A DNA stretch of 60,267 nucleotides from an uncultured Lachnospiraceae bacterium (GTDB lineage: Bacteria > Bacillota > Clostridia > Lachnospirales > Lachnospiraceae). Positions 8,723 to 16,974 of the stretch are shown here, piece by piece (position 1 is the stretch's first letter; each line of letters opens with the position of its first letter). A program made the position numbers and the translations under genes. The DNA lies in contig CAMIYN010000001.1 of assembly GCA_946403075.1 (NCBI GenBank), positions 71,014 through 131,280 on the forward strand, given 5' to 3'. The notes under the pieces were generated by a model. The model was not told where the DNA came from. It ran no database searches and worked only from the letters and a program-made list of their open reading frames with translations.

Positions 8723-9208
8723 TTATATTGAGAGATTAATATTTTTATTTGACATTTTATATTTACTATATTTAACATTTGCAGAATCAAACATTCTCTT
8801 TGATGATTTTATTTCTGCCGTATTTGCATATTTATCTTCAAGATAAATGATTTCAGTTATTCCTACTTGAATCAAAGCCTTCGCACATTCATTGCAAGGA
8901 AAAAGAGTTGTATATACTCTTGCTCCTTTTAAACCATAACCTCTAAAATTTAAAATCGCATTTAACTCAGCATGTGCTACATAGTTATATTTTGTATCAT
9001 AACTTGTGTCTCCCACTCTATCCCAAGGGAATTCATCATCACTACAACCCTTAGGGAAACCATTATAGCCAACCGATAAAATCTTATTATCACTATCAAC
9101 TATGCAACAACCTACTTGTGTAGATGGATCTTTTGACCTATAAGATGAAATTATAGCTATTGACATAAAATATTCATCCCAATTTATATAGTCTTCTCTC
9201 TTTCCCAT
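8723..9208 (-). CDS. dCMP deaminase (ComEB type)
   Basis: This 161-aa zinc deaminase converts dCMP to dUMP for thymidylate synthesis. It carries the expected zinc and catalytic motifs: HAELNAIL (His ligand and proton-shuttling Glu) and PCNECAKALIQ (two Cys ligands). It also has the N-terminal DPSTQVGCCIVD block and GYNGFPKGCSDDEFPW, which are typical of bacterial dCMP deaminases related to ComEB. It starts eight bases after the GH18 gene and is followed after four bases by the Sua5 gene. Confidence 0.93.
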   Translation of the reverse strand: MGKREDYINWDEYFMSIAIISSYRSKDPSTQVGCCIVDSDNKILSVGYNGFPKGCSDDEFPWDRVGDTSYDTKYNYVAHAELNAILNFRGYGLKGARVYTTLFPCNECAKALIQVGITEIIYLEDKYANTAEIKSSKRMFDSANVKYSKYKMSNKNINLSI

Positions 9209-9216
9209 ACCTTTCC

Positions 9217-10923
9217 CTATATACCATTTATATTTAATATTTTAAAAAAATCTTCTCTCTCTTGAGTTAATTTCCAAGCTGCTACTCCTGCCAAATCTTC
9301 TTTTACTATCTCATAAAGTTTTATCCCTATACTCGTAGAATCTTCCATCCAACATTCTATTTTTGAACCGCTACTTGTTTCTACAAAACCATAATTTTGC
9401 CCTGTCTCTTCGTCAAAATCAAAAGTTTTTATTCCTTTTCTCTTACACTCTGCTTCTGCATCGTTAGAGCCATAAGCCGCCGAATCTACATTGCCATTTT
9501 CATCTGTAGTCCATATTCTTGTGTAGAAAGGAACTGCTATAACCAATTTTTCTTTATCAACCTTTTCAAGTGATAATTCTATTCCTTGTCTAACAAATGA
9601 AATAGATGACACACTGCCAGCATCTGAACCCTTGTAGTGCTCATCATAACACATAATAATTACATAATCACAATATTTCCCAAGCTCTGCAATATTGTAA
9701 TGTCTATTCATTTTAAAGGGAATATATGTATCAACACTAAAAGTTACTTTTCTCTTTGTCAATTCAATAGACAATTCTTTTACAAACTCAATAAAATGTT
9801 CTGCCGATTCAGCATTCAATCCTTCTATATCAAGATTTATACCATCAAGACTACATACTTCTATTTCTCTTATTATTTTGTCTATCATCTTGCGGCGAAT
9901 AAAACTACTTGAAAATATTTTTTTATCATCTCTTGCCCCCATATCAAAGTTATTAACAGTAGCCCATACCTTTAATCCTTTTTTTTGACAAGATTTTACA
10001 TATTCTGCATTTGCAAGAGACCTTATATCTCCATTATCATTTTTTATCGTATACCAAGTTGGTGCTATGACATTCATTCCTTTTGTATTTTTTAATAAAT
10101 CTGTCAATCTATTTGCTGCATAGTTTGAAAATACTTGATGAAATCCCAATACGACTTTGTCATTTATTCCATACCACTCTTTTTTTAACTCAACAAAATT
10201 ACTTGATGGCTCTCTATATGTTTCATTTTCAAGTTTCGTATTCCTCACATATCCAATAAATCCAGAGGCCGTTTTTACTTTACACCATTTAACCATTTGT
10301 TCTAAAATCTTTACTTCTTCGCCTTTTTTACAATCAGCCACAATTGCACTCTTGTTTCCACCTCTAATTCTTGCAGCCTCAGAACTCTTTAGATATGCAA
10401 GTCTCTCTCTCTCCCAATCATTATATATATATATTCTCTTGTTTTCGTGCATCAAATGTGTATCAAATCTTATTTTAGTAAAGTCTGCTACAAAATTTAT
10501 CAGTAAATATGGTTCATCTCTAAATACCACATATTTTGAATTGCCAACTTGGTGTATATCATTTTCTCCAAAACTATTTATCTCATCAACAGTAGTATAT
10601 AATATTCTTCTCAAATCTTTCGCATAATAAAAACCATTATTCAAATATTTTTTTACCCAAGACATAGAGAGATATGCTGCATTATTGATACAAATTCCCT
10701 GATACTTTTCACCATTTTCTTTATTTACTTGCAATATATCATTTATATATATTGCAACATTATCATCTTTAGCACCAGTATACTCAAAAAGATTTACTCT
10801 CTCCCTTGTGAGTGAATATCTTTTATATAAAGCACCACCAAAAAAAGTAATAATAACTAATATTATTATTAAAAAAAACATTTTTGAACTTGTTTTTATT
10901 TTTTTCTTTCTACTCTTTCCCAT
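9217..10923 (-). CDS. membrane-anchored GH18 glycosidase-like protein with SH3 domain
   Basis: This ~568-aa protein has a basic N-terminus and one transmembrane segment (about residues 15-35), probably an uncleaved anchor. A domain resembling the N-terminal part of copper-amine-oxidase-like cell-wall proteins follows. A bacterial SH3 domain lies near residues 185-230 (ends GFIGYVRNTKL), and then a glycoside hydrolase 18 barrel. The GH18 catalytic signature DGINLDIEG (DxxDxDxE) is intact near residue 360, with YVIIMCYDEH and PFYTRIW further on. Relatives act on peptidoglycan or chitin-like glycans, including spore-cortex lytic proteins. A TTG at 10935 is possible, but ATG 10923 directly follows GAAGGA and avoids overlap with pyrC. 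Confidence 0.85.
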   Translation of the reverse strand: MGKSRKKKIKTSSKMFFLIIILVIITFFGGALYKRYSLTRERVNLFEYTGAKDDNVAIYINDILQVNKENGEKYQGICINNAAYLSMSWVKKYLNNGFYYAKDLRRILYTTVDEINSFGENDIHQVGNSKYVVFRDEPYLLINFVADFTKIRFDTHLMHENKRIYIYNDWERERLAYLKSSEAARIRGGNKSAIVADCKKGEEVKILEQMVKWCKVKTASGFIGYVRNTKLENETYREPSSNFVELKKEWYGINDKVVLGFHQVFSNYAANRLTDLLKNTKGMNVIAPTWYTIKNDNGDIRSLANAEYVKSCQKKGLKVWATVNNFDMGARDDKKIFSSSFIRRKMIDKIIREIEVCSLDGINLDIEGLNAESAEHFIEFVKELSIELTKRKVTFSVDTYIPFKMNRHYNIAELGKYCDYVIIMCYDEHYKGSDAGSVSSISFVRQGIELSLEKVDKEKLVIAVPFYTRIWTTDENGNVDSAAYGSNDAEAECKRKGIKTFDFDEETGQNYGFVETSSGSKIECWMEDSTSIGIKLYEIVKEDLAGVAAWKLTQEREDFFKILNINGI

Positions 10924-10924
10924 T

Positions 10925-12226
10925 TTATCCTTCAAGTGATTCCTTATCCTTATATACTAAAACCCCATTGCACAAAGTATACATTACTTTACCTACAAGT
11001 TGCACTCCTATGAGTGGAGTATTTTTTGACTTTGATGCTATATCTTCTTCTACCAATTTCCATTTTTTATTAGGATCAAATATAGTTATGTTTGCTGGTG
11101 TTCCCACTTTCAATTCTCCTGCACCATCTTCATCAAGTTTAAATACCCTTGCAGGATTTAAACTAATTTTTTCTATGACTTCGCTCCAACTGAGTTTATT
11201 TTGTTGCACTAACTTTGCTCCACATATTCCAAGAACTGTTTCAAGCCCTATGCTACCACAAGCGGCATTTTTTATTTTTTCTTCTTTATCTTCTGCTTTG
11301 CATGGCATATGATTACTTGATATTATATCAATCGTGCCATCTGCCAGCCCTTTAATTATTGCCTTCCTATCTGCTTCTGTCCTAAGTGGTGGCAAAACTT
11401 TTGCATTTGTACCTGATTTTGTTATTGCATCTTCTGTTAGTGCAATACTTATCGCTTGAACTTCTGCAAATATATTTTCATTATCTATTTTTTCTTTTCT
11501 AATCATTTCTATTGATTCTTTTGTGGATACATAAGCAAAATCAACTACTGCATTTGTCATTTTTGCGAGCTCCAAATTCATTTGTAAATCAAGTATTTCA
11601 TTTTCTGCTTTTTCGCAAGCCTTATATCCAAGACTCTTTGATACTTTTCCTTCATTTATTCCATTTATCTTAACACCGTTTTGCAAACCTGAATAAATCG
11701 AGATTGGCATATTTAAACTTTTTGCTTCGAGCATAGCATCTTGAAGCAAAGACTTATCTTGTATTGGCTTTAATCCATCATAAAAACCTATGGCTCCATG
11801 ATTTGCCAAAAATCTCAAGTCTGCCATTTCAAAGCCTGCTCTATCATTTGTCACTGCAGCACATGGAAAAATATTTATTGGCATAATATCACTATATTCA
11901 TTTATGTATTCTATTACATTGCATTGAGATGGAGCTGGTTTATTCTCTGTTCCAAGAACAACATGAGTGAAACCACCCTTCGCTGCAGAGAGAGAACCAG
12001 TTTTTAAATCCTCTCTTGATGTGACCCCTGGATCACAAAAATTAGGATGTAAATCCACAAAACCTGGTGCAACCACAAATCCTGCTACATCAAGTATGTA
12101 ATCATAACTCTCATTTATCTTCTTTTCAATTTTTATAATCTCTCCATCTTCTATCAGTATATCAAGTTTATCTTCTTTTTGATTTTTAGGATCTATAACC
12201 AATCCATTTTTAATTAATACTAACAT
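10925..12226 (-). CDS. dihydroorotase-like amidohydrolase, probably inactive
   Basis: This 433-aa protein aligns end to end with class I dihydroorotase (PyrC): APGFVDLH, then TSREDLKTGSLSAAKGGF, and near the C-terminus SLNPARVFKL and GTPANITIFD. The metal site is gone: HxH is HPN (60-62), the two later His ligands are Tyr178 (ISIYSG) and Tyr232 (FAYVST), and the catalytic Asp is Asn305 (SSNHMP). This resembles the non-catalytic PyrC' partners of some aspartate transcarbamoylases. No pyrB is in the window, so it may have another, non-catalytic role. ATG 12226 has AAAGGA upstream; an in-frame GTG at 12247 would overlap the preceding gene. Confidence 0.82.
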   Translation of the reverse strand: MLVLIKNGLVIDPKNQKEDKLDILIEDGEIIKIEKKINESYDYILDVAGFVVAPGFVDLHPNFCDPGVTSREDLKTGSLSAAKGGFTHVVLGTENKPAPSQCNVIEYINEYSDIMPINIFPCAAVTNDRAGFEMADLRFLANHGAIGFYDGLKPIQDKSLLQDAMLEAKSLNMPISIYSGLQNGVKINGINEGKVSKSLGYKACEKAENEILDLQMNLELAKMTNAVVDFAYVSTKESIEMIRKEKIDNENIFAEVQAISIALTEDAITKSGTNAKVLPPLRTEADRKAIIKGLADGTIDIISSNHMPCKAEDKEEKIKNAACGSIGLETVLGICGAKLVQQNKLSWSEVIEKISLNPARVFKLDEDGAGELKVGTPANITIFDPNKKWKLVEEDIASKSKNTPLIGVQLVGKVMYTLCNGVLVYKDKESLEG

Positions 12227-12236
12227 ATTATTTCCT

Positions 12237-13418
12237 TTATTCTTCACTTATTATTTTTAAATCTTTTATTGCTTGATTTAGTATTTTACTTTTTCTCGCA
12301 TTATCATACACATATACATCCCCCATAGATTGTTTATAAAGTGCATATGATACATCTTTCCCATAATCATTGTATAATGCTATATCATTATACCAATCTT
12401 CCATATCATTATCTTCCATTTTTACATCATACCTTTTCTCAAGCTCATCAAGTATCATATCTTCTCTTATCGTATATGTCGCAGATAATTTTAATTCTTG
12501 CATTATTAAATTGATATCACTAATTGTCATTTTTAAAAATTCCAATATCCCCATCCCTTGTATATATGCAAGCCTCTTTTGCTCTGTCAGTATTTTTGTC
12601 ATCTTCCAAGCAACTCCTACTTCACTTGGAGTGGCTTCTACCTCATTTAATAAATAGTTTAATAATTTATTTTTTATGCTCTCGTTTCTTGCATATTCAC
12701 TTCTAAACTCCAAATCTTTTTTTATCTCTTCCCTGTATGCTTCTGATGTAGTAGCACCTATCCTTGAATATTTTGTTATAAAATCATAATCCACTTCTGG
12801 TGTATATTTTTCTTCTATATATCTTATTGTTATATAAAATATTGCAGTTTTTCCTCTTAACTCTTCTTTTTCTACATCATATGGGAAATTTACAGTTATT
12901 CTAAATCTCTCCTGTACCTTGTGCCCCAATATTTGTGATTCAAATCCTTCTATATATCCACCATCGCCTATAACTATTTTTTGGTTTTCTGCACTGCTTC
13001 CATCAAAAGGCATTCCATCTATAGTTCCTTCATAATCAACAACTACTCTATCTCCCATCTTCACACCTCTTTTTTCCTTTACGGTTCTATACGACACTGC
13101 CCTATCTCTCTTTTGTTCTATGTAAGCCTCGATATTTTTTGTAGTAATTTCTGGAAGTTCTGGCTCATTTATAGTTATTTCTGATACTTCTTGCATCTTT
13201 ATATCCCCAAGTGGATTTGGCTTTTCTATTAATTCTATCCTATCAAGTGCATCTTTTAATTGTATTTCTGACATAGTAGCCGTAGTTAAATAATACCCTG
13301 ATTTTACAAGTCTTGAATCAACCATCTTATCGCCCAAGCTCACATATTGAATATTATCATTAGAACAAGAAGCTAAAATTATCGATACAAAAGCACAAAT
13401 TAAAAACTTATTTTTCAT
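12237..13418 (-). CDS. FKBP/trigger-factor-like peptidyl-prolyl isomerase lipoprotein
   Basis: This 393-aa lipoprotein has a signal peptide ending in the lipobox LASC (Cys18), so it is anchored outside the membrane. The core (about residues 110-205) is an FKBP domain: GDRVVVDYEGTIDG, MPFDGS, GFESQILGHKV and VNFPYDV. The C-terminal ~190 residues are helical and resemble the trigger-factor C-terminal chaperone region. It therefore looks like an extracytoplasmic folding factor with prolyl isomerase activity, functionally akin to PrsA but of another fold. It sits between the M18 aminopeptidase and the PyrC-like gene with gaps of about ten bases, and shares the operon with signal peptidase I. Confidence 0.85.
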   Translation of the reverse strand: MKNKFLICAFVSIILASCSNDNIQYVSLGDKMVDSRLVKSGYYLTTATMSEIQLKDALDRIELIEKPNPLGDIKMQEVSEITINEPELPEITTKNIEAYIEQKRDRAVSYRTVKEKRGVKMGDRVVVDYEGTIDGMPFDGSSAENQKIVIGDGGYIEGFESQILGHKVQERFRITVNFPYDVEKEELRGKTAIFYITIRYIEEKYTPEVDYDFITKYSRIGATTSEAYREEIKKDLEFRSEYARNESIKNKLLNYLLNEVEATPSEVGVAWKMTKILTEQKRLAYIQGMGILEFLKMTISDINLIMQELKLSATYTIREDMILDELEKRYDVKMEDNDMEDWYNDIALYNDYGKDVSYALYKQSMGDVYVYDNARKSKILNQAIKDLKIISEE

Positions 13419-13429
13419 TAATGCTTCTC

Positions 13430-14818
13430 CTAAAAATTATTTTTTAAAAATGCTTTATAAGCAAGGTATGTTTCGTATACATCAAGTTTACTTGTTAGTT
13501 CATAAGGAGAGTGCATAGAAAGAACTGCTACCCCTATATCTATAGTGTCAATATTCCTTTGACTCATATACATAGCAATAGTTCCCCCACCCCCTATATC
13601 AACTTTACCAAGTTCACCTGTCTGCCAAGTCACATTATCATTATCTAAAATATTCAAAACTCTTGCCATAGTTTCTGCTGATGCATCATTTGATTGAGAC
13701 TTTCCCCTATGCCCTGTAAACTTTGTGACTACCACACCTTTATTTATAAAAGATGAATTTCTCTTTTCAAACACATCAGCAAATGTTGGATCATATGCAC
13801 TATTCACATCACTTGAAAAGCACATGGACTTTCTATACACATCTCTTGTTTTTACATTCAATAACTCTGCAAAATCCTCTACTATATCAAATAAAAAATT
13901 TGATACCATCCCAGTATTCCCTTCGCTACCAATTTCTTCTTTGTCTGTAAATACTGTAAATGAAGTTTTTTGATTATCTATATTTTCTATTTCTGCCATA
14001 AGTGCAGGATATGCACACACTCTATCATCTTGACCATAGGCAGCAATCATTGACCTGTCAAAACCTATATCAGATGCTTTAAAAGCTGGCACAAATTCTA
14101 TCTCTGCTCTCACAAAATCTTTTTCTGTTATACCATATTCCTTATTTAATATACTAAGTACATATCTCTTCACTGCATCTTTTATATCTTTTTCATCTTT
14201 ATCGATAAATGGCAAACTTCCTATAACTATATTTAATTCTTCACCTGTTATGCCTTCACTTAATTTTCTTTCTGATTGTTTTTGTCCAAGATGAGGTAGT
14301 AAATCTGTGATTAAAAATTTTGTATCTTTATCATCTTCACCAATATTTAAATCAAGACTTTTACCATTTTCCAAAAATATTTTTCCATGCATTGAAAGGG
14401 GAATTGTAGGCCACTGATATTTTTTAATGCCACCATAATAATGAGTTTTAAAATATGCAATATCATCTGTTTCATAAATTGGATTTGCTTTCAAATCAAG
14501 CCTTGGGCTATCTATATGTGAAACTACAAAATTAATTCCATTATCAAACATTTCCTTTCCCATAGTCACAAGGACAACTGCTTTATTTCTATTATTTATA
14601 AAATATTTTCCATTAGGTTCAATTTTATTTTCAAACTCTTTATAGCCATTTTTTTTTGCAATTTCAATTATGCTCTTTACACATTCTCTCTCCGTTTTAT
14701 TTTTTGTTATAAAATTTTTATATCCCTCGCAAAATTCATATGCTTTATCTTTTTTTTCTGCGGAAGTATTCATAATATGCTTATATTCATAACCAAAATT
14801 TTCTACTTTATTACTCAT
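13430..14818 (-). CDS. M18 family aminopeptidase
   Basis: This 462-aa cytoplasmic zinc aminopeptidase of family M18 trims N-terminal residues from peptides. Visible metal and active-site blocks are VSHIDSPRLDLK, DKEEIGSEGNTG and, near the C-terminus, GGGGTIAMYMSQRNIDTIDIG followed by VLSMHSPYE with the last His ligand. GHRGKSQSNDASAET matches the tetrahedral-shell region. Length and motif order match bacterial M18 enzymes (ApeA/aminopeptidase 1). It follows the signal peptidase gene after 12 bases, in the same operon. Confidence 0.92.
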   Translation of the reverse strand: MSNKVENFGYEYKHIMNTSAEKKDKAYEFCEGYKNFITKNKTERECVKSIIEIAKKNGYKEFENKIEPNGKYFINNRNKAVVLVTMGKEMFDNGINFVVSHIDSPRLDLKANPIYETDDIAYFKTHYYGGIKKYQWPTIPLSMHGKIFLENGKSLDLNIGEDDKDTKFLITDLLPHLGQKQSERKLSEGITGEELNIVIGSLPFIDKDEKDIKDAVKRYVLSILNKEYGITEKDFVRAEIEFVPAFKASDIGFDRSMIAAYGQDDRVCAYPALMAEIENIDNQKTSFTVFTDKEEIGSEGNTGMVSNFLFDIVEDFAELLNVKTRDVYRKSMCFSSDVNSAYDPTFADVFEKRNSSFINKGVVVTKFTGHRGKSQSNDASAETMARVLNILDNDNVTWQTGELGKVDIGGGGTIAMYMSQRNIDTIDIGVAVLSMHSPYELTSKLDVYETYLAYKAFLKNNF

Positions 14819-14830
14819 AAAAACTCCTTT

Positions 14831-15532
14831 TTATTTTACTATTCCTATTTTATAAAGAGGCCAATATACAAAATATGCTTTTGCTTCTATATCTTTTATG
14901 GGAACGAATGTTTTGTTCCAAAATCTACTATCTTCACTATCATTTCTATTGTCGCCAAGTAATAAAAAGCAATCATCTGGCACTACTACATCTATTCCTT
15001 TATACATATTTGAATCAACTATCATAGGTTCATTTAAATACGATTCTGTATATTGTTCTCCATTTATATAAACATGCCCACAAGGGACTTGCATTGGCTC
15101 TCTAAATTCTATCGCTCTAAACATTTCACTATCTGCAATATAATCAGCTTTAATTTCTATTCGTTCGCCAGGAAGCCCTATGACTCTCTTTATGTAATGA
15201 ACTTTTTCACTTCCCCTACTCTCTTCATTACAATTAGGGCATTTATTTTCATCATTTTTTTGATACATATTATGGCATTTTTTACAATTAAAGCCATAAT
15301 CAAATATCACAACATCCCCTCTTTTTACGGATGTAAATAAATAATTTAATCTAAACCCAAAAAGTCTACTTCCCACAGGGAGATTTGGAACCATTGAAGG
15401 GGTTGGAATAAAAGAATTTGTCAAAATAAAATTATTGATGACAAGGGCGAAAACCACAGCTATTATAAGTGTCTTAACCCACTCTATTATATTTTTAATT
15501 TTTTCATCTGCAAAATCTATATTAAATTTCAT
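14831..15532 (-). CDS. lepB: signal peptidase I with a Cys4 insertion
   Basis: This 233-aa type I signal peptidase has one N-terminal membrane anchor (about residues 17-35). The catalytic Ser46 is in PTPSMVPN and the catalytic Lys115 in HYIKRVIGLPGE. Downstream boxes are HVYING and LLLGDNRNDSEDSRFW. Between the Ser and Lys boxes sits an extra segment with two CxxC pairs (Cys83, 86, 98, 101), which looks like a small zinc ribbon or redox knuckle. It is the first gene of the eight-gene run and has its own promoter just upstream. The ribosome binding site (AAAGAG) is weak. Confidence 0.93.
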   Translation of the reverse strand: MKFNIDFADEKIKNIIEWVKTLIIAVVFALVINNFILTNSFIPTPSMVPNLPVGSRLFGFRLNYLFTSVKRGDVVIFDYGFNCKKCHNMYQKNDENKCPNCNEESRGSEKVHYIKRVIGLPGERIEIKADYIADSEMFRAIEFREPMQVPCGHVYINGEQYTESYLNEPMIVDSNMYKGIDVVVPDDCFLLLGDNRNDSEDSRFWNKTFVPIKDIEAKAYFVYWPLYKIGIVK

Positions 15533-15540
15533 AACTCTTT

Positions 15541-15569
15541 ATTTTATCAAATTGATTATATTTTAGCAA
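15541..15569 (-). promoter_or_regulatory. sigmaA-type promoter for the lepB operon
   Basis: Read on the minus strand, TTGCTA and TAAAAT are separated by exactly 17 bases, and the -10 lies about nine bases before the lepB start. It is the only good promoter seen between the upstream RelB terminator and lepB. Confidence 0.65.
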
Positions 15570-15601
15570 GTAATAATATAGAAATGATTAAATTTAATTA
15601 T

Positions 15602-15628
15602 AAAAAAACTCTAATCAATAGATTAGAG
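15602..15628 (-). terminator. intrinsic terminator after the RelB-like gene
   Basis: A perfect 8-bp stem (CTCTAATC / GATTAGAG, loop AATA) is followed on the minus strand by seven T residues. It ends the RelB-like transcript and separates it from the lepB promoter. Confidence 0.9.
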
Positions 15629-15687
15629 CCTATATTTAATATAAATTTTGTCTTATTTCCTGTCACAAAATTTGTATAGATCCTATA

Positions 15688-15975
15688 TCAATATTTATAA
15701 TATTTTTCTTTTATTCCTTTATAAACCACATCTTTATACTCTTCACTATCATTTATATTAATATTCATTCTGTCAAGTTCATTAAAAGCATCTATTCTAC
15801 TTTGATAAAAAACTTCATTGTCATTAATAGCAAATGGCAATGTTTTCATTTTAATAGATTTTTTTAAAAATAGTTTAATCGCTGTATTTAAATCAAGACC
15901 TATATCTTCATATATTTTTGTGGCATCTTTTTTTATTTTTTCTTCTACCCTAAATTGTATAAGTGAATTAACCAT
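15688..15975 (-). CDS. RelB/DinJ-family antitoxin, no partner toxin seen
   Basis: This 95-aa protein begins with the ribbon-helix-helix motif of RelB/DinJ antitoxins: a short strand (LIQFRVEE), then DATKIYEDIGLDLNTAIKLFLKKS, closely matching the family pattern in which a Gly-(Leu/Met)-(Asp/Thr) turn precedes a helix. A tail follows that in complete systems would bind an mRNA interferase. No RelE/YafQ-like gene follows; a terminator lies 60 bp after the stop. It has a strong private promoter with a palindrome at the -35 box, consistent with autoregulation. It is either an orphan remnant or pairs with a toxin elsewhere. GGGAG precedes ATG 15975. Confidence 0.8.
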   Translation of the reverse strand: MVNSLIQFRVEEKIKKDATKIYEDIGLDLNTAIKLFLKKSIKMKTLPFAINDNEVFYQSRIDAFNELDRMNININDSEEYKDVVYKGIKEKYYKY

Positions 15976-15992
15976 GTTTTTCTCCCTAACAT

Positions 15993-16033
15993 ATTGTATG
16001 CTATTTGTATGTGTTTGTCAACATATGTTTACA
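15993..16033 (-). promoter_or_regulatory. promoter and palindromic operator of the RelB-like gene
   Basis: On the minus strand a consensus -35 TTGACA (16016-16021) and -10 TACAAT (15993-15998) are 17 bases apart. An 18-bp imperfect palindrome (TGT-c-AACATATGTT-t-ACA, 16016-16033) overlaps the -35, a typical position for autorepression by a ribbon-helix-helix antitoxin. Confidence 0.8.
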
Positions 16034-16106
16034 TGCAGAACTTGTATTTTCAGCAGTTATATAATTCTTTTGCTTTTAATTCCATTTGTCTATTTTAATA
16101 TTAAAT

Positions 16107-16517
16107 TCAATATCTATTCCCAATATAATTTTCAATTTTACTCTTCAATTCTTCAAAAACAGGTATATATTTTTTTATAATTTTATCATATTGTTCATAA
16201 GCAAAAACAAAATCATAGTCGTGGCTTAAATTATTCCTATCATCAAGCATATCAAGCCAAATGTCGCTTTTTATTAATTCTACACTTGCAGCCTTTTTAA
16301 GTGTTTCTTTTGGCGAACCAGAAGGAAAATCCATTATTCCAAACTCATCATTTAATACTTCCTTTATTATTTTCCATGAAATATCAAAAGTTAAATTAAA
16401 AATCATAATTGTCCCAGACAATACAAAAATATTGTTTTTATCTTGATTTTTTGCCATAAGCAAGTTATCAAGAGATTTTTTATATGATTCAAATCTTTTA
16501 ATATATAATTTTTGCAT
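16107..16517 (-). CDS. HEPN-domain protein (HepT / HI0074-like)
   Basis: This 136-aa all-helical protein belongs to the HEPN superfamily of the nucleotidyltransferase substrate-binding (HI0074) type. It carries an RX4HXY motif, RNNLSHDY (Arg94, His99, Tyr101), the motif of HEPN ribonuclease toxins. In characterised HepT-MntA pairs the Tyr of this motif is AMPylated by the partner nucleotidyltransferase to silence the toxin. Its start lies inside the end of the MNT gene (20-base overlap), so the two are translated together. The ORF length is normal and shows no damage. Confidence 0.82.
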   Translation of the reverse strand: MQKLYIKRFESYKKSLDNLLMAKNQDKNNIFVLSGTIMIFNLTFDISWKIIKEVLNDEFGIMDFPSGSPKETLKKAASVELIKSDIWLDMLDDRNNLSHDYDFVFAYEQYDKIIKKYIPVFEELKSKIENYIGNRY

Positions 16518-16788
16518 ATCTATCTATTTCCTCTTTTAAAAATTTATTTTTAATTTTATCCAAATCAAATATATTTATTATTTTTAATGTTCTAATATTT
16601 TCAATATCTTCACAAAGTGTTCGAAAATTTTTTACACCCTCTACAACTATATCAACATCACTGCCACTTCTCTCTGTCCCCTTCGCATACGATCCAAATA
16701 AATATAAATGTGAAACCAAATTTGATTTACACACTTTTTCAATTTCTAATAATAAATTATTTATTTTTTCATCTTTTATATCAAGCAT
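16498..16788 (-). CDS. minimal nucleotidyltransferase (MntA / HI0073-like) antitoxin
   Basis: This 96-aa MNT-type nucleotidyltransferase has the full catalytic signature FGSYAKGTERSGSDVDI (Gly32-Ser33 and the metal-binding Asp44 and Asp46). In studied MNT-HEPN systems it transfers AMP from ATP to the HEPN toxin. It is the promoter-proximal gene of the pair. No Shine-Dalgarno precedes ATG 16788, and the predicted -10 box ends only four bases before the ATG, so the message may be leaderless. A shorter internal start would remove the N-terminal helix and seems unlikely. Confidence 0.85.
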   Translation of the reverse strand: MLDIKDEKINNLLLEIEKVCKSNLVSHLYLFGSYAKGTERSGSDVDIVVEGVKNFRTLCEDIENIRTLKIINIFDLDKIKNKFLKEEIDRYAKIIY

Positions 16789-16792
16789 TTTT

Positions 16793-16831
16793 ACTATATT
16801 ATGTATGTTGCTAAAATCAATATGTTTACAT
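16793..16831 (-). promoter_or_regulatory. promoter and shared 12-mer upstream of the MNT-HEPN pair
   Basis: On the minus strand TTGATT (16815-16820) and TATAGT (16793-16798) are 16 bases apart. Overlapping the upstream edge of the -35 is ATGTAAACATAT (16820-16831). The same 12 bases stand immediately upstream of the -35 box of the RelB-like gene (16023-16034). The remaining intergenic DNA up to 16975 is AT-rich and shows nothing else. Confidence 0.55.
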
Positions 16832-16974
16832 CTATTAATATTCTATTTATTATAAAAAAATTTTTATATATTTTTATATCTATTTCTTTAATATTGCAAT
16901 CTCAAATGAATTGTTAGATTTTTTAGAGTTTTCATAATAAAATCATTATATCACATATTTCATTTTTTGAAAAA

